A stretch of 64,000 nucleotides of DNA from Levilactobacillus zymae DSM 19395 (GCF_001434115.1 NZ_AZDW01000034.1:42231-106230), one strand, 5' to 3'; shown: positions 31,982 through 41,032, numbered from the stretch's first letter. Translations and numbers: made by a program. The notes: a model not told the origin generated them from the sequence alone.

Positions 31982-32802
31982 CGACACCGGCGCTCGACGA
32001 CGTGTCGTTGACGGTGCCCGACCACGGGTATCTGGCCGTGATTGGCCACACGGGAAGCGGCAAGTCGACGCTGATTCAACAGCTGAACGCGTTGTTGAAG
32101 CCCACGACGGGGCAACTGACCGTCGACGAGTTCACGATTACGCCGACCACCACCAATGCGGATTTGAAGCCGTTACGGCAGCACGTGGGCATGGTCTTTC
32201 AGTTTCCCGAAAGCCAGTTGTTCGAGGAGACCATTCAAAAAGACATTGCCTTTGGGCCCCAGAACTTTGGGATGGCCGAAACGGACGCTTTAGCGTTAGC
32301 CGACCAGATGTTGACGCAGGTGGGGCTAGATGCCAGTTACGCCCAACGCTCGCCGTTTGAACTCTCCGGGGGACAGATGCGCCGCGTCGCGATTGCCGGG
32401 GTGCTGGCCATGCATCCTCAGGTCCTGGTGTTGGACGAACCGACCGCGGGGCTGGATCCCCAGGGACGCCAAGAGATGATGGCCTTATTCGACCGGTTAC
32501 ACCGCGAACGGGGGCTGACCATTGTCCTGGTGACCCACCAGATGGAAGACGTTGCCCAATACGCCGAACAGGTCGCCGTCATGCGGCAGGGCAAGCTGGT
32601 CAAAGAGGGCACCCCGCAGGAGATCTTTGGGGACCCCGACTGGTTACGCGCCAATCAACTGGACGTTCCTCGCGCGGCGCAATTCGCGCAAGACTTGACG
32701 GCCCACGGGGTGACCTGGCCGCAGGGATTGCCGTTAACGGCTTCGGCGTTAGCGGATCAATTGGCGGCACAATGGCCGAAGGGGGGCGCGGCCCATGTCT
32801 AA
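31927..32802 (+). CDS. ecfA2: Energy-coupling factor transporter ATPase EcfA2
   Basis: Second ATPase of the ECF module. Walker [11 protein letters not shown]-loop [21 protein letters not shown] (typical of EcfA2), signature LSGGQMRR, Walker [13 protein letters not shown]. The GTG at 31927 ([12 protein letters not shown]) is chosen because GGAGGA (31915-31920) is 6 bases upstream. An ATG two codons earlier abuts the SD. It overlaps ecfA1 and, by 8 bases, ecfT, implying coupled translation and balanced subunits. Confidence 0.95.
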   Translation: MAITFEHVGYTYQADTPLATPALDDVSLTVPDHGYLAVIGHTGSGKSTLIQQLNALLKPTTGQLTVDEFTITPTTTNADLKPLRQHVGMVFQFPESQLFEETIQKDIAFGPQNFGMAETDALALADQMLTQVGLDASYAQRSPFELSGGQMRRVAIAGVLAMHPQVLVLDEPTAGLDPQGRQEMMALFDRLHRERGLTIVLVTHQMEDVAQYAEQVAVMRQGKLVKEGTPQEIFGDPDWLRANQLDVPRAAQFAQDLTAHGVTWPQGLPLTASALADQLAAQWPKGGAAHV

Positions 32803-33595
32803 ATTTCTCTTTGGACGCTACCTTCCGCTAGATTCCATCGTGCACCGCTTGGACCCCCGGAACAAACTCATGCTGAGCTTTTGCTATATTATTTTAGTTT
32901 TTCTCGCCAATAACTGGTTGAGCTACGTGATTTTAATTGCCTTCACCCTGGGGGCCATCCGGGCCTCCACGATTCGGCTGGGGTTCTTTTTACGGGGCAT
33001 TCGGCCACTGATCTGGTTGATCCTGTTCACCGTGGACCTGCAATTACTGTTCAGTCCTGCGGGGGGGCACGTTTATTGGCACTGGGCCTTCATCAACATT
33101 ACCCAGTTCGGGGTGATCAACGCCGGATACATCTTTATCCGGTTCCTCTTGATCATCATGATGTCGACCCTGTTGACGCTGTCGACGCAGCCCTTAGATA
33201 TCGCGACCGGATTGGCCTCCCTGATGAAGCCGCTACGGTGGGTCAAGGTCCCCGTTGATACCCTCGCCATGATGCTGTCGATTGCGTTACGGTTCGTGCC
33301 GACCCTGATGGACGAGGCCCAAAAGATCATGAACGCTCAGCGGGCCCGGGGAGTGGACTTCGGCGAAGGGGGCCTGTTCAAGCAGGCTAAATCCCTGTTA
33401 CCGCTGATGGTCCCCCTGTTTATGAGTGCCTTTAACCGGGCTGAAGATTTGTCGATTGCGATGGAAGCGCGGGGGTATCAGGATAGCGACCATCGGAGTC
33501 AGTACCGTATTTTAACTTGGCAACGACGGGATACGGTCACTTGGGTGCTCTTTGCAGTGGGCTTAGCCCTGATTTTGATTTGCCGTCGTTGGTAG
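32795..33595 (+). CDS. ecfT: Energy-coupling factor transporter transmembrane protein EcfT
   Basis: Membrane scaffold that couples the two ATPases to S components. The 266 residues have several hydrophobic helices and the two Ala-Arg-Gly coupling motifs ([10 protein letters not shown] and MEARGYQ) that contact the ATPases. Length and order ecfA1-ecfA2-ecfT-truA are usual for lactobacilli. Confidence 0.95.
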   Translation: MSKFLFGRYLPLDSIVHRLDPRNKLMLSFCYIILVFLANNWLSYVILIAFTLGAIRASTIRLGFFLRGIRPLIWLILFTVDLQLLFSPAGGHVYWHWAFINITQFGVINAGYIFIRFLLIIMMSTLLTLSTQPLDIATGLASLMKPLRWVKVPVDTLAMMLSIALRFVPTLMDEAQKIMNAQRARGVDFGEGGLFKQAKSLLPLMVPLFMSAFNRAEDLSIAMEARGYQDSDHRSQYRILTWQRRDTVTWVLFAVGLALILICRRW

Positions 33596-33605
33596 GAGAT
33601 TAAAC

Positions 33606-34403
33606 ATGCAACGTTACAAAGTAACTTTAATGTACGATGGCACCGCCTTTGCGGGTTTTCAACGTCAGCCGGATAAACGGACCGTCGAAGGGGTCTTGAC
33701 CAAGATCGTCAACAAGATGGCCAAGCAACCCGACCCGGCCATCGTGGTCTACGGTTCCGGGCGCACCGATGCCGGGGTCCACGCGTTAGCGCAGGTGGTC
33801 CATTTCGACTTTCCGTTCGAGATTCCCGCCGAAAACATGCACAAGGGCCTCAACAGCATGTTGCCGTTAGACATGGAGATCACCAAGGTCGAAATAGCCG
33901 CCCCGGACTTTCATGCCCGCTACGACGTGTCGGGGAAACGCTACCTGTACCGGATGGACCTAGGCGAGTTTCGGAACCCGTTTAAGCGCAACTATACCGG
34001 GCACTGGAAGTTTCCGGTCGATTTAGCCAAGATCAACGTGGCTTTGCAGGATCTGGTGGGCGAACACGACTACACCAGCTTCGTGGCATCGGGGGCCCAG
34101 ACTAGGACCTTCGTGCGGACCATTTACGAAGCCACTTGCCGGATCGACGAACACAATAATGAATTGATCTTTGAGTTCTACGGCAACGGGTTCATGTATA
34201 ACCAGGTCCGCATCATGGTGGGCGTCTTGGTGGAGATTGGGTCGGGGACCCGGCCCGTCCACGACATCTTACGCCTGTATCAGGTCAAGGACCGCAAGCA
34301 GGCGCGCCGGACGGCCCCGGCCGCGGGCCTATATCTCAAACACGTCTATTATTTAGGGGAAGACCCCGCTCATCCGACGAAATTACCGCCACACCAACGT
34401 TAA
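33606..34403 (+). CDS. truA: tRNA pseudouridine(38-40) synthase TruA
   Basis: Converts uridines 38-40 in the anticodon stem-loop of many tRNAs to pseudouridine. The 265 residues contain the catalytic aspartate in [11 protein letters not shown] (Asp55). 10 bases after ecfT with SD AGGAG, so probably the last gene of the ecf operon. An inverted repeat and the rplM promoter follow. Confidence 0.97.
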   Translation: MQRYKVTLMYDGTAFAGFQRQPDKRTVEGVLTKIVNKMAKQPDPAIVVYGSGRTDAGVHALAQVVHFDFPFEIPAENMHKGLNSMLPLDMEITKVEIAAPDFHARYDVSGKRYLYRMDLGEFRNPFKRNYTGHWKFPVDLAKINVALQDLVGEHDYTSFVASGAQTRTFVRTIYEATCRIDEHNNELIFEFYGNGFMYNQVRIMVGVLVEIGSGTRPVHDILRLYQVKDRKQARRTAPAAGLYLKHVYYLGEDPAHPTKLPPHQR

Positions 34404-34414
34404 TTTTAGCTGAG

Positions 34415-34479
34415 GGGGCAAACAATCATTGACTTTATCCCGAAAACTTTGTATCATGGTTGTTGGTATTGTTTGCCCC
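34415..34479 (+). repeat. 12-bp inverted repeat flanking the rplM promoter
   Basis: GGGGCAAACAAT (34415-34426) and its exact complement ATTGTTTGCCCC (34468-34479) bracket the promoter boxes. Only the right arm is in the rplM transcript. A transcript reading through from truA would contain both arms and could form a hairpin with a 41-base loop. There is no T run after the right arm. Confidence 0.8.
34429..34457 (+). promoter_or_regulatory. rplM-rpsI promoter
   Basis: TTGACT (34429-34434) and TATCAT (34452-34457) with 17-base spacing. Confidence 0.8.
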
Positions 34480-34541
34480 ACGATAAGCCCCGGAAAGTTT
34501 ACTTGGTGTCAGACAAACACAGATTTATGGAGGAATTTAAC
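34464..34541 (+). promoter_or_regulatory. rplM leader (L13-leader-type region)
   Basis: About 78 bases of 5' UTR upstream of rplM. An L13 leader RNA that regulates rplM-rpsI is known in Firmicutes. I assign this by position only. TTTGCCCC and the following GATAAGCCCCGG are the GC-rich segments. Confidence 0.35.
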
Positions 34542-34985
34542 GTGCGTACAACATATATGGCAAAACCAGGCGACATTGACCGTAAATGGTATATCGTCGA
34601 CGCAACCGATGTTAGTTTAGGTCGTCTTGCTTCCGTCGTAGCAACTATCTTACGTGGTAAGAACAAGCCAACGTTCACCCCTAACGTGGACACTGGTGAT
34701 AACGTGATCGTTATCAACGCCAGCAAGATTGCTTTGACTGGTCGTAAGGCTACCGACAAGATTTACTACCACCATACTCACTTTGCTGGTGGTTTGAAGT
34801 CACGGACTGCCGGTAACTTCCGGGATGAAAACCCAGAAAAATTGATCGAAACTTCTGTTCAAGGGATGCTTCCTAAGGGTTCATTAGGTCACCAAATGGC
34901 ATTAAAGCTTCACGTGTATGCTGGTGCAGACCACAAGCACGAAGCCCAAAAGCCAGAAGTCTTAGACATCACGAACCTAATTTAA
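34542..34985 (+). CDS. rplM: 50S ribosomal protein L13
   Basis: L13 (147 residues) is an early 50S assembly protein. GTG 34542 with SD GGAGGA gives [21 protein letters not shown], the family start. The open frame to 34449 runs through the promoter and is not coding. Conserved [22 protein letters not shown]-terminal segment. rpsI follows 13 bases later. Confidence 0.97.
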   Translation: MRTTYMAKPGDIDRKWYIVDATDVSLGRLASVVATILRGKNKPTFTPNVDTGDNVIVINASKIALTGRKATDKIYYHHTHFAGGLKSRTAGNFRDENPEKLIETSVQGMLPKGSLGHQMALKLHVYAGADHKHEAQKPEVLDITNLI

Positions 34986-34998
34986 GGAGGAAACCCAA

Positions 34999-35391
34999 TT
35001 GGCACAAGTTCAATATCGCGGCACTGGCCGTCGTAAAAACTCTACTGCCCGTGTACGTTTAGTACCCGGTTCAGGTAAGATTGTCATGAACAACAAGGCA
35101 ATCGAAGATTACATTCCATTTGCAAGTATCCGTGAAGTGGTTTTACAACCATTTAACGTGACCGAAACCCTCGGTAACTACGATGCATTAGTTACTGTTC
35201 GTGGTGGCGGTTTCTCCGGCCAAGCCGGTGCAACTCGTCACGGGATCGCGCGGGCATTGCTCGACGTTGACCCAGATTTCCGTGGTCCGCTGAAGCGTGC
35301 GGGTCTGTTGACTCGTGACGCCCGGATGAAGGAACGGAAGAAGCCAGGTCTCAAGAAGGCCCGGAAGGCTTCCCAATTCTCCAAGCGTTAA
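34999..35391 (+). CDS. rpsI: 30S ribosomal protein S9
   Basis: S9 (130 residues) reaches the P-site tRNA with its C-terminal tail, which ends QFSKR as expected. TTG start with SD AAGGAGG. Contains [16 protein letters not shown] and [19 protein letters not shown]. Ends the rplM-rpsI operon. Confidence 0.97.
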   Translation: MAQVQYRGTGRRKNSTARVRLVPGSGKIVMNNKAIEDYIPFASIREVVLQPFNVTETLGNYDALVTVRGGGFSGQAGATRHGIARALLDVDPDFRGPLKRAGLLTRDARMKERKKPGLKKARKASQFSKR

Positions 35392-35419
35392 TCTTTGGAT
35401 TACCTTGGCGACAACAAAG

Positions 35420-35447
35420 ACACTCACAGCGATGTGGGTGTTTTTTT
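35420..35447 (+). terminator. Terminator after rpsI
   Basis: ACACTCACA-GCGA-TGTGGGTGT followed by TTTTTT. Confidence 0.85.
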
Positions 35448-35591
35448 GTGGCCTTTTTTCCCCAAAACAGAGTACCATCTTGAGCTGGTCGGGGGAGTTG
35501 CACCGGGACAATTGGCCCCTGGTATCAAGGGGGAAATGGCCATTTAGCACCGGGCACCGCCACTCAGTGTACTCGAAGTAGGCGCACTAAA

Positions 35592-35607
35592 TGTGAATTA
35601 ATTCTCA
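35592..35607 (+). promoter_or_regulatory. Crp/Fnr-type operator upstream of the nickel racemase operon
   Basis: TGTGA-ATTAAT-TCTCA is a 16-bp dyad that matches the classical Crp-family pattern TGTGA-N6-TCACA at 9 of 10 arm positions. In Lactiplantibacillus plantarum the lar operon is activated by LarR, a Crp/Fnr-family protein that binds a 16-bp palindrome. No such regulator gene is in this window. The site lies 9 bases upstream of the putative -35. Confidence 0.6.
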
Positions 35608-35621
35608 TGAAAGCGTTGTCG
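35608..35621 (+). promoter_or_regulatory. Catabolite-responsive element (cre), CcpA site
   Basis: TGAAAGCGTTGTCG matches the cre consensus TGWAANCGNTNWCA at 13 of 14 positions. It directly abuts the Crp/Fnr-type dyad and covers the -35 box (35616-35621), a position at which CcpA would repress. Confidence 0.7.
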
Positions 35622-35644
35622 GGGTCCCGGAAAAATGTTAATCT
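35616..35644 (+). promoter_or_regulatory. Promoter of the NiCoT-lar operon
   Basis: TTGTCG (35616-35621) and TAATCT (35639-35644) with 17-base spacing. Both boxes are imperfect, which fits dependence on an activator. The leader of about 80 bases is AT-rich, with TTATC...GATAA half-sites at 35670-35690 of unknown meaning. In the gap 35448-35591 I see only a small CCCCT/AGGGG hairpin near 35515-35532. Confidence 0.5.
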
Positions 35645-35730
35645 GATGATAGGTTTTATAAAATATCTAATTATCGGTGAATTTTTGATAAATGCTCAAT
35701 TTGCCGACTAATCATGCGGGAGGTGCGTTT

Positions 35731-36744
35731 GTGCAAAAACAGTATCGGTACCCCTTAGGGCCAGACCTGGTGAAATACGGTGGTTGTGTGTTGCTGATTT
35801 TTGTAACCGGTGTCATTCTAGCGGGGTCCTACATGGCCGAATACCCATCGTTACTGTCGATGGCGTTTCTGGCCTTTGCCTTTGGGATGCAACACGCCTT
35901 TGATGTGGACCACATCACGGCGATCGACAACATTACCCGGAAGATGATCAATGAGGGACGCAACACTCACGGGGTGGGCTTCGCCTTTTCGTTGGGGCAT
36001 TCCTCGGTGGTCATGTTGATGGCAATCGTGACCATTCTATTCGTGGAATGGTCGAAAAAGGCCCTCCCCAGCCTGCAAAGTGTCGGCGGGGTGGTGGGAA
36101 CCACCTTTGCCGGTGTCACGCTAATCTTGCTGGCCGGCGTCAACCTGGTGATTTTGACCGGTATCTGGCGGGAATTTAATCACCGGGACCAACCGGCGAC
36201 CACGGTGCGGTTGCGTCAGTCGCGGATTTACCGGGCCTTTGAGCGGGGGCTGCACCTGATTAACCATAACTGGCAGGTCATGGGCATCGGGTTTCTCTTC
36301 GGGCTAGGGTTTGATACGGCCAGTCAGATCGCCATTTTGGCCACGTCGGCGATCACCACCAGCCAGGGCGTGCCCTGGTACGCGGTGTTGGCCTTCCCGT
36401 TATTGTTTATGGCGGGGATGTGTCTACTGGATACCAGCGACGGACTCTTCATGAGTACCGCATATGCCTGGGTCTTCGCGTCTCCCGTCCGTAAAGTCTA
36501 TTACAACCTGATCCTAACGGGCTTATCGGTGCTCGCGGCCCTATTTTCCGGTGGCGTGAACCTCCTGTTAGCGGCTAAGCTGATTTTCAAGGTCCACGGA
36601 CCATTGATTACTTGGGCGGCGGGGTTGAACTTCTTCCACCTGGGACTCGGGTTAGTGGGGCTTTTCGTGGGACTCTGGGCGTTGGCCCTGTTTGGCTGGT
36701 ACTATTTCGGGTTGAATAAACGCGATAAGCAGGTTCGTAGTTAG
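35731..36744 (+). CDS. NiCoT-family nickel (cobalt) permease
   Basis: Secondary transporter that imports Ni2+ (or Co2+) across the cytoplasmic membrane. The signature HAFDVDHITAIDN in an early transmembrane segment is the metal-binding HX4DH motif of the family. The other family motifs FSLGHSSVV, LGFDTASQ and DTSDGLFM are present, with about eight hydrophobic helices. The start is the GTG at 35731 (337 residues), 5 bases after GGGAGGTG (35718-35725). The in-frame ATG at 35692 has no SD. The larA gene follows 27 bases downstream, so nickel for the Lar cofactor is the obvious purpose. L. plantarum uses an ABC-type nickel system for the same job, so this is a different solution. Confidence 0.9.
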   Translation: MQKQYRYPLGPDLVKYGGCVLLIFVTGVILAGSYMAEYPSLLSMAFLAFAFGMQHAFDVDHITAIDNITRKMINEGRNTHGVGFAFSLGHSSVVMLMAIVTILFVEWSKKALPSLQSVGGVVGTTFAGVTLILLAGVNLVILTGIWREFNHRDQPATTVRLRQSRIYRAFERGLHLINHNWQVMGIGFLFGLGFDTASQIAILATSAITTSQGVPWYAVLAFPLLFMAGMCLLDTSDGLFMSTAYAWVFASPVRKVYYNLILTGLSVLAALFSGGVNLLLAAKLIFKVHGPLITWAAGLNFFHLGLGLVGLFVGLWALALFGWYYFGLNKRDKQVRS

Positions 36745-36771
36745 GTGTCATCAAATTAAGGAGATGGTCTT

Positions 36772-38034
36772 TTGCAAGTGAAAGTGCCTTATGGAAAAGA
36801 TGAACAGTTTGCAATCGAGGTGCCCCAGCAGCAACTCACGGGGGTGTTTAACCCCAACAAAGTCGAACGGGTGGACGCGGATGCCGCCATCGATCAGGCC
36901 CTCGCGCACCCGTTTGACGAAGCCTCGTTCGCGCAGTTCATGGACACCGACGAGCGGGTGGTCTTCATCGTCAACGACGGGACGCGGCCCACGCCCACGG
37001 CCAAGATTTTGAGTCACATCTACCCGCAGATCAAGGATAAGAATATTTACTTCATCATCGCCACGGGAGTCCATCGGGAGCCGACCGAGGAGGAATACGA
37101 CTTCATCTTCGGTCACGACATCTACCAGGACCTTAAGGCCAAGCACCGGGTCCACAGCCACGATTGTCACCACGACCCCATGGAATTTCTGGGGAAATCG
37201 ACCAACGGCACGGAGATGTACATCAATAAAATCGTGGCCGATGCCGACAAGGTGGTGCCCATCAGTTCGATCGAACCGCACTACTTTGCGGGGTATACCG
37301 GGGGGCGGAAGTCGTTTTTACCGGGAGTCGCGTCCTACGACACGATTTCGGAGAACCACTACCTGGCCCTGCAGGACTCGGCCCGGGCGCTCAAGTTGAA
37401 GGGCAATCCGGTCCACGAGGACATGATGGACGCCATGCACGTCTTGAAGGATATCAATATTTTTGCCATCGAAATGGTCCTCGACAGCCACCACGACATC
37501 TACGCGGTGACTACGGGGGACCTCTCAAAGTCATTTTACGCCGGCATCGATAAGGCCAAGGAGGTCTACGGGGTGCAGATTCCCCATAAGGCCGACATTG
37601 TGATCTCGGTGGCACCGTACCCGATGGACGTGGACCTTTATCAGTCGCAAAAGGCCTTAGATAACGGAAAATTGGCGTTGAATCAAGACGGTATCTTGAT
37701 TTTGGTAGCCAAGTGTCGGACCGGAATCGGCCCCAAACCGTTCTACGACCTCTTAAGCTCCGAAAAGGACGCCCAAGCGGTCCTCGATAAGATTCACCAC
37801 AGTTGGAAATTGGGGTACCACAAGGCCGCTAAAATGGCGCAAATCGATACCTGGGCGCAGACTTGGGCGGTCACGGATCTGACCGACGACCAGATGCGTA
37901 ACGTCCACTTCAAGCCGTTCCACGACCTAGCCACGGCTTACGCGGCGGCTGTAGCCGAAAAGGGGACCGACGCCAGTGTGATCGTCTTACCGGCCGGGTC
38001 GATGACCGTGCCCGAGGTCGTGAGCCAACCATGA
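36772..38034 (+). CDS. larA: LarA-family nickel-dependent 2-hydroxyacid racemase
   Basis: LarA binds the nickel-pincer nucleotide (NPN) and racemises a 2-hydroxyacid by hydride transfer; the founding member interconverts D- and L-lactate. The 420 residues have the active-site residues I can place: H101 (TGVHREPT), H170 ([13 protein letters not shown]), K180 that tethers NPN, H196 (SENHY), and Y290/K294 (DLYQSQK). These correspond to H108, H174, K184, H200, Y294 and K298 of the L. plantarum enzyme. Where that enzyme has DHTRP, this one has DGTRP (D69, R72), a difference at the substrate pocket. The family also contains malate, phenyllactate and other racemases, so lactate is likely but not certain. 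TTG start with SD AAGGAG. Overlaps larB (ATGA). Confidence 0.85.
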   Translation: MQVKVPYGKDEQFAIEVPQQQLTGVFNPNKVERVDADAAIDQALAHPFDEASFAQFMDTDERVVFIVNDGTRPTPTAKILSHIYPQIKDKNIYFIIATGVHREPTEEEYDFIFGHDIYQDLKAKHRVHSHDCHHDPMEFLGKSTNGTEMYINKIVADADKVVPISSIEPHYFAGYTGGRKSFLPGVASYDTISENHYLALQDSARALKLKGNPVHEDMMDAMHVLKDINIFAIEMVLDSHHDIYAVTTGDLSKSFYAGIDKAKEVYGVQIPHKADIVISVAPYPMDVDLYQSQKALDNGKLALNQDGILILVAKCRTGIGPKPFYDLLSSEKDAQAVLDKIHHSWKLGYHKAAKMAQIDTWAQTWAVTDLTDDQMRNVHFKPFHDLATAYAAAVAEKGTDASVIVLPAGSMTVPEVVSQP

Positions 38035-38783
38035 CTCCCGCAGAACAACGTGACCTGTTACAGGCCGTAGCCGATCACCGGCTGGACGTGGCCGCGGCTG
38101 ACCAACAATTGACCGCGGCCCAGCAACCGTTAGACTTTGCGAACTTGGATCTGGAACGCCCCCAGCGCACGGGCTACCCGGAGACCGTCTTCGGTGAAGG
38201 GAAGACGGCCGAGCAGATCAGCCAGATCATCCCCCGGTTGCGGGCCCAGACGCCCGTCGTCCTGTGTACCCGGGTCACGACGGCTAAGGCCCAGGCGGTT
38301 CAACAACGGTTGGCAGACCGCCAAGACGTTCGGTACGTGGCGGCGGCCCGGTGCCTGGTGGCTGGCGAAATCCCGACGCCCACCACGACCGGGACCATCG
38401 CCATCGTGACGGCGGGCACCTCGGACATCCCCGTGGCCGAGGAAGCCGCGGTGACGGCCCAGGCTTTCGGTAACCACATCAGTCGGGTCTACGACGTGGG
38501 CGTGGCCGGGATTCACCGGTTGTTCGCCAAGCTGGACGTGATTCGGCAGGCCAAGGTCGTCATCGTGGCCGCCGGCATGGACGGTGCGCTGGCCAGCGTG
38601 GTGGGGGGCTTGGTCGCCAGTCCGGTGATCGCCTTGCCCACCAGTATCGGGTATGGCAGTAGCTATCACGGCTTAAGCGCGCTACTGACCATGCTGAACA
38701 GTTGTGCGGAGGGCGTCACCGTGGTCAATATCGACAACGGCTTCGGGGCCGCCTACGCCGCCAGCGTTATGAATCATTTGTAA
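38031..38783 (+). CDS. larB: LarB, pyridinium-3,5-biscarboxylate mononucleotide synthase
   Basis: First step of NPN synthesis: LarB carboxylates C5 of the pyridinium ring of nicotinate adenine dinucleotide and releases AMP. The 250 residues have a PurE-like (AIR carboxylase) C-terminal half with [11 protein letters not shown] and the [14 protein letters not shown]...[11 protein letters not shown] core. It overlaps larA by 4 bases (ATGA), so translation is coupled. 12 bases before larC. Confidence 0.92.
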   Translation: MTPAEQRDLLQAVADHRLDVAAADQQLTAAQQPLDFANLDLERPQRTGYPETVFGEGKTAEQISQIIPRLRAQTPVVLCTRVTTAKAQAVQQRLADRQDVRYVAAARCLVAGEIPTPTTTGTIAIVTAGTSDIPVAEEAAVTAQAFGNHISRVYDVGVAGIHRLFAKLDVIRQAKVVIVAAGMDGALASVVGGLVASPVIALPTSIGYGSSYHGLSALLTMLNSCAEGVTVVNIDNGFGAAYAASVMNHL

Positions 38784-38795
38784 GGGGATGACAGC

Positions 38796-40040
38796 TTGAA
38801 AACACTTTACTTAGACGCCTTTTCGGGGGTCAGTGGCGACATGTTCATCGGGGCGTTGCTGGACCTGGGCGTCGACATCGCACAATTACGGACGGAATTA
38901 CAAAAATTGCCGGTTCACGGCTATACGCTGACCGCCGACCGCGTGGCCAAAAGCGCCATCTACGGGACTAGCTTTGACGTGGTCTTAGACCACGGCGAAA
39001 AGGACCACGGGTTTATCGAACACCACCATACCCACGGACCGGGTGAGCAGCCCCATGCCCACCACGGGCGTCACCTGCACGACATCGTAGACTTGATTAC
39101 GGCCAGTGAGCTATCGGCCACGGTCAAACGCCACGCTATCGCCATCTTTAACGATATAGGGGCGGCGGAATCGCGGGTCCACAACGTGCCGCTGGCGGAG
39201 GTCCACTTCCACGAGGTCGGGGCGTTGGATTCCATCGTCGACATCGTGGGGTCATGCATTTGCCTGGACCTCTTACACGTCGATCGGGTCAAGTGTTCGA
39301 CGATTGCCGACGGGAGCGGCTTTATCGAGGTCGCCCACGGCAAGATGCCCGTTCCGGTGCCCGCGGTCGCCCAAATGCTTAGCGACCGGGCGATTCCGGT
39401 CCAACAGCACCCCGAAGTGCACACCGAACTGCTGACCCCCACGGGGCTGGGAATCGTCAAGGAATTCGTCACCGAATTCGGCCCCCTGGATGCACAGTCG
39501 GCGGTTCATAAGGTCGGTTACGGTTTTGGCAAACGCGAGACCGGGCAGTTCAACGCCTTACGGGCGATGTTGCTGACGACCGGCCAATCCCAAAAGCAGA
39601 CCGCGGCCGGCCACGACCAAGTCACATTGCTGGAAACGAACCTGGACGACCAGACGGCCGAGGGGCTCAGCTTCGCGCAGGAACAATTACTCGCGGCGGG
39701 GGCTCTCGACGTTTACTTCACGCCGATCCAGATGAAGAAGAACCGGCCGGGCGTCAAACTCTCGGTATTGGTCACCCCGGCCGACCGCGACCGGTTCGTG
39801 ACGTTGATGTTGAAGGACACCACGGCTAAAGGGGTGCGCTACACCGCGTTTGAACGGACGGTCATGCAGCGCCGGTTTGAGACGGTGACCTATCGGGGGT
39901 TACCGATTCGGTTAAAGGTGGCGACCTACCAAGATATTCGGCGGGTCACCCCGGAATTTGAAGATTGTAAACTCGCGGCGCAAAAGCTCGACGTGTCCCT
40001 AGAGACCGTCATGGCGGCCGCCACCGCGTTAGCTCGTTAG
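38796..40040 (+). CDS. larC: LarC, nickel-pincer cofactor nickel insertase
   Basis: LarC is a CTP-dependent cyclometallase that inserts nickel into the bisthiocarboxylate precursor, the last step of NPN synthesis. The single reading frame of 414 residues (TTG start) covers both the N-terminal part and the C-terminal part. In L. plantarum these are encoded as larC1 and larC2 and joined by a ribosomal frameshift; no frameshift is needed here. A histidine-rich loop around residues 66-95 (EHHHTH, HAHHGRHLH) is suited to nickel binding. It begins MKTLYLDAFSGVSGDMF, the family start. Confidence 0.93.
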   Translation: MKTLYLDAFSGVSGDMFIGALLDLGVDIAQLRTELQKLPVHGYTLTADRVAKSAIYGTSFDVVLDHGEKDHGFIEHHHTHGPGEQPHAHHGRHLHDIVDLITASELSATVKRHAIAIFNDIGAAESRVHNVPLAEVHFHEVGALDSIVDIVGSCICLDLLHVDRVKCSTIADGSGFIEVAHGKMPVPVPAVAQMLSDRAIPVQQHPEVHTELLTPTGLGIVKEFVTEFGPLDAQSAVHKVGYGFGKRETGQFNALRAMLLTTGQSQKQTAAGHDQVTLLETNLDDQTAEGLSFAQEQLLAAGALDVYFTPIQMKKNRPGVKLSVLVTPADRDRFVTLMLKDTTAKGVRYTAFERTVMQRRFETVTYRGLPIRLKVATYQDIRRVTPEFEDCKLAAQKLDVSLETVMAAATALAR

Positions 40041-40051
40041 GAGGACTTAAT

Positions 40052-40873
40052 ATGGATGCAGTGATCAGTAAGACACAACAGTTACAAACGGTTTTGGGCC
40101 ACTATCAGTCGGCCTTAGTGGCCTTTTCGGGGGGCATCGACAGTACGGTGGTCTTGAAGGCCGCCATCGATGCGTACGGTGCCGCTAACGTGCGGGCCGT
40201 CGTGGCCAATTCGGAGCTCTTTAGCGATACCGAATTTGACCAGGCCGTGGCGTTGGGGCAGAAGCTAGGCGTCACGGTGGTGCCGACCACGCTGACCTAT
40301 TTGGCCGACGAAGACGTCCGGCACAACACGCCGAATAGTTGGTACGCCGCGAAGAAACTCTTCTATCAACGGTTGAACGGCTTAAAGGCCCAGTATCCGG
40401 CCGACGTGGTCTTGGACGGCATCATTGCTGATGACCTGAACGATTACCGGCCCGGTCTCAAGGCCCGCGACGAAGAACACGTGGTTAGTCCGTTAGCCTT
40501 GGCCGGCTTCACCAAGGCCGACGTCCGGGCGTTGGCGCAAGACTACGGGTTGACGAACTGGAACAAGGTGCCGTCTTGCAGCGTGTCGTCGCGTTTTCCG
40601 TATAACACCACGATAACGGTCGCGGCCATTAACCGGGTCATGCAGGCGGAAGCCTACCTCCGTGGTTTGGGCTTTGCGACGGTGCGGGTTCGGGTTCACG
40701 GCGATTTGGCGCGGATCGAAGTGCCGACTGACCGACTGGCAGACCTATTGGCCAATCGTGAGGCCGTCAACGACACGCTCAAGCAACTGGGCTACGATTA
40801 CGTGTCGGTCGATTTGGGCGGCTTTATCAGTGGGCACATGAACGACGTCTTGACGGCTGCGGATAAGGCTTAG
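40052..40873 (+). CDS. larE: LarE, sacrificial sulfur transferase
   Basis: LarE adenylates the biscarboxylate intermediate and transfers sulfur to make the bisthiocarboxylate of NPN. The 273 residues have the PP-loop SGGIDST (about 26-32) of ATP pyrophosphatases. The conserved cysteine lies in PSCSVSSRF at residue 176, the same number as the sacrificial Cys176 of the L. plantarum enzyme. Only this one cysteine is present in the region, which indicates the sacrificial (cysteine to dehydroalanine) type rather than the three-cysteine iron-sulfur type. SD GGAGG. Ends the operon. Confidence 0.93.
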   Translation: MDAVISKTQQLQTVLGHYQSALVAFSGGIDSTVVLKAAIDAYGAANVRAVVANSELFSDTEFDQAVALGQKLGVTVVPTTLTYLADEDVRHNTPNSWYAAKKLFYQRLNGLKAQYPADVVLDGIIADDLNDYRPGLKARDEEHVVSPLALAGFTKADVRALAQDYGLTNWNKVPSCSVSSRFPYNTTITVAAINRVMQAEAYLRGLGFATVRVRVHGDLARIEVPTDRLADLLANREAVNDTLKQLGYDYVSVDLGGFISGHMNDVLTAADKA

Positions 40874-40901
40874 GCTGGCGCCGCAGCGGCAATAACGTTT
40901 T

Positions 40902-40934
40902 AAAGACTAGCAGCTACGGGTGCTAGTCTTTTTT
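40902..40934 (+). terminator. Terminator of the NiCoT-lar operon
   Basis: AAAGACTAGCA (40902-40912) pairs with TGCTAGTCTTT, followed by T. Confidence 0.9.
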
Positions 40935-40989
40935 GGGGCTAAATTTCGTAGTGGTGGCGGTTTCAAGGGGCGGTAGCCGGCATACGGTA

Positions 40990-40998
40990 TGGTATGAT
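40990..40998 (+). promoter_or_regulatory. MFS gene promoter (extended -10)
   Basis: TGG-TATGAT; no clear -35. It lies after the lar terminator, so the MFS gene is probably a separate unit. Confidence 0.5.
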
Positions 40999-41032
40999 AT
41001 TTGGGATAAGCATTTTGGAAAGAAGGCCAACC

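Noticed and set aside
38130-38669. 179-codon minus-strand open frame inside larB (and similar long ones at 8712-9209 and 44833-45453)
   Set aside because: They are antisense shadows in G/C-rich-third-position genes with secure sense-strand families, and have no ribosome binding sites.
40994-41032. Upstream 13-codon extension of the MFS protein
   Set aside because: It begins inside the TATGAT -10 box and lacks a ribosome binding site. The GTG at 41033 has AGAAGG at the right distance.
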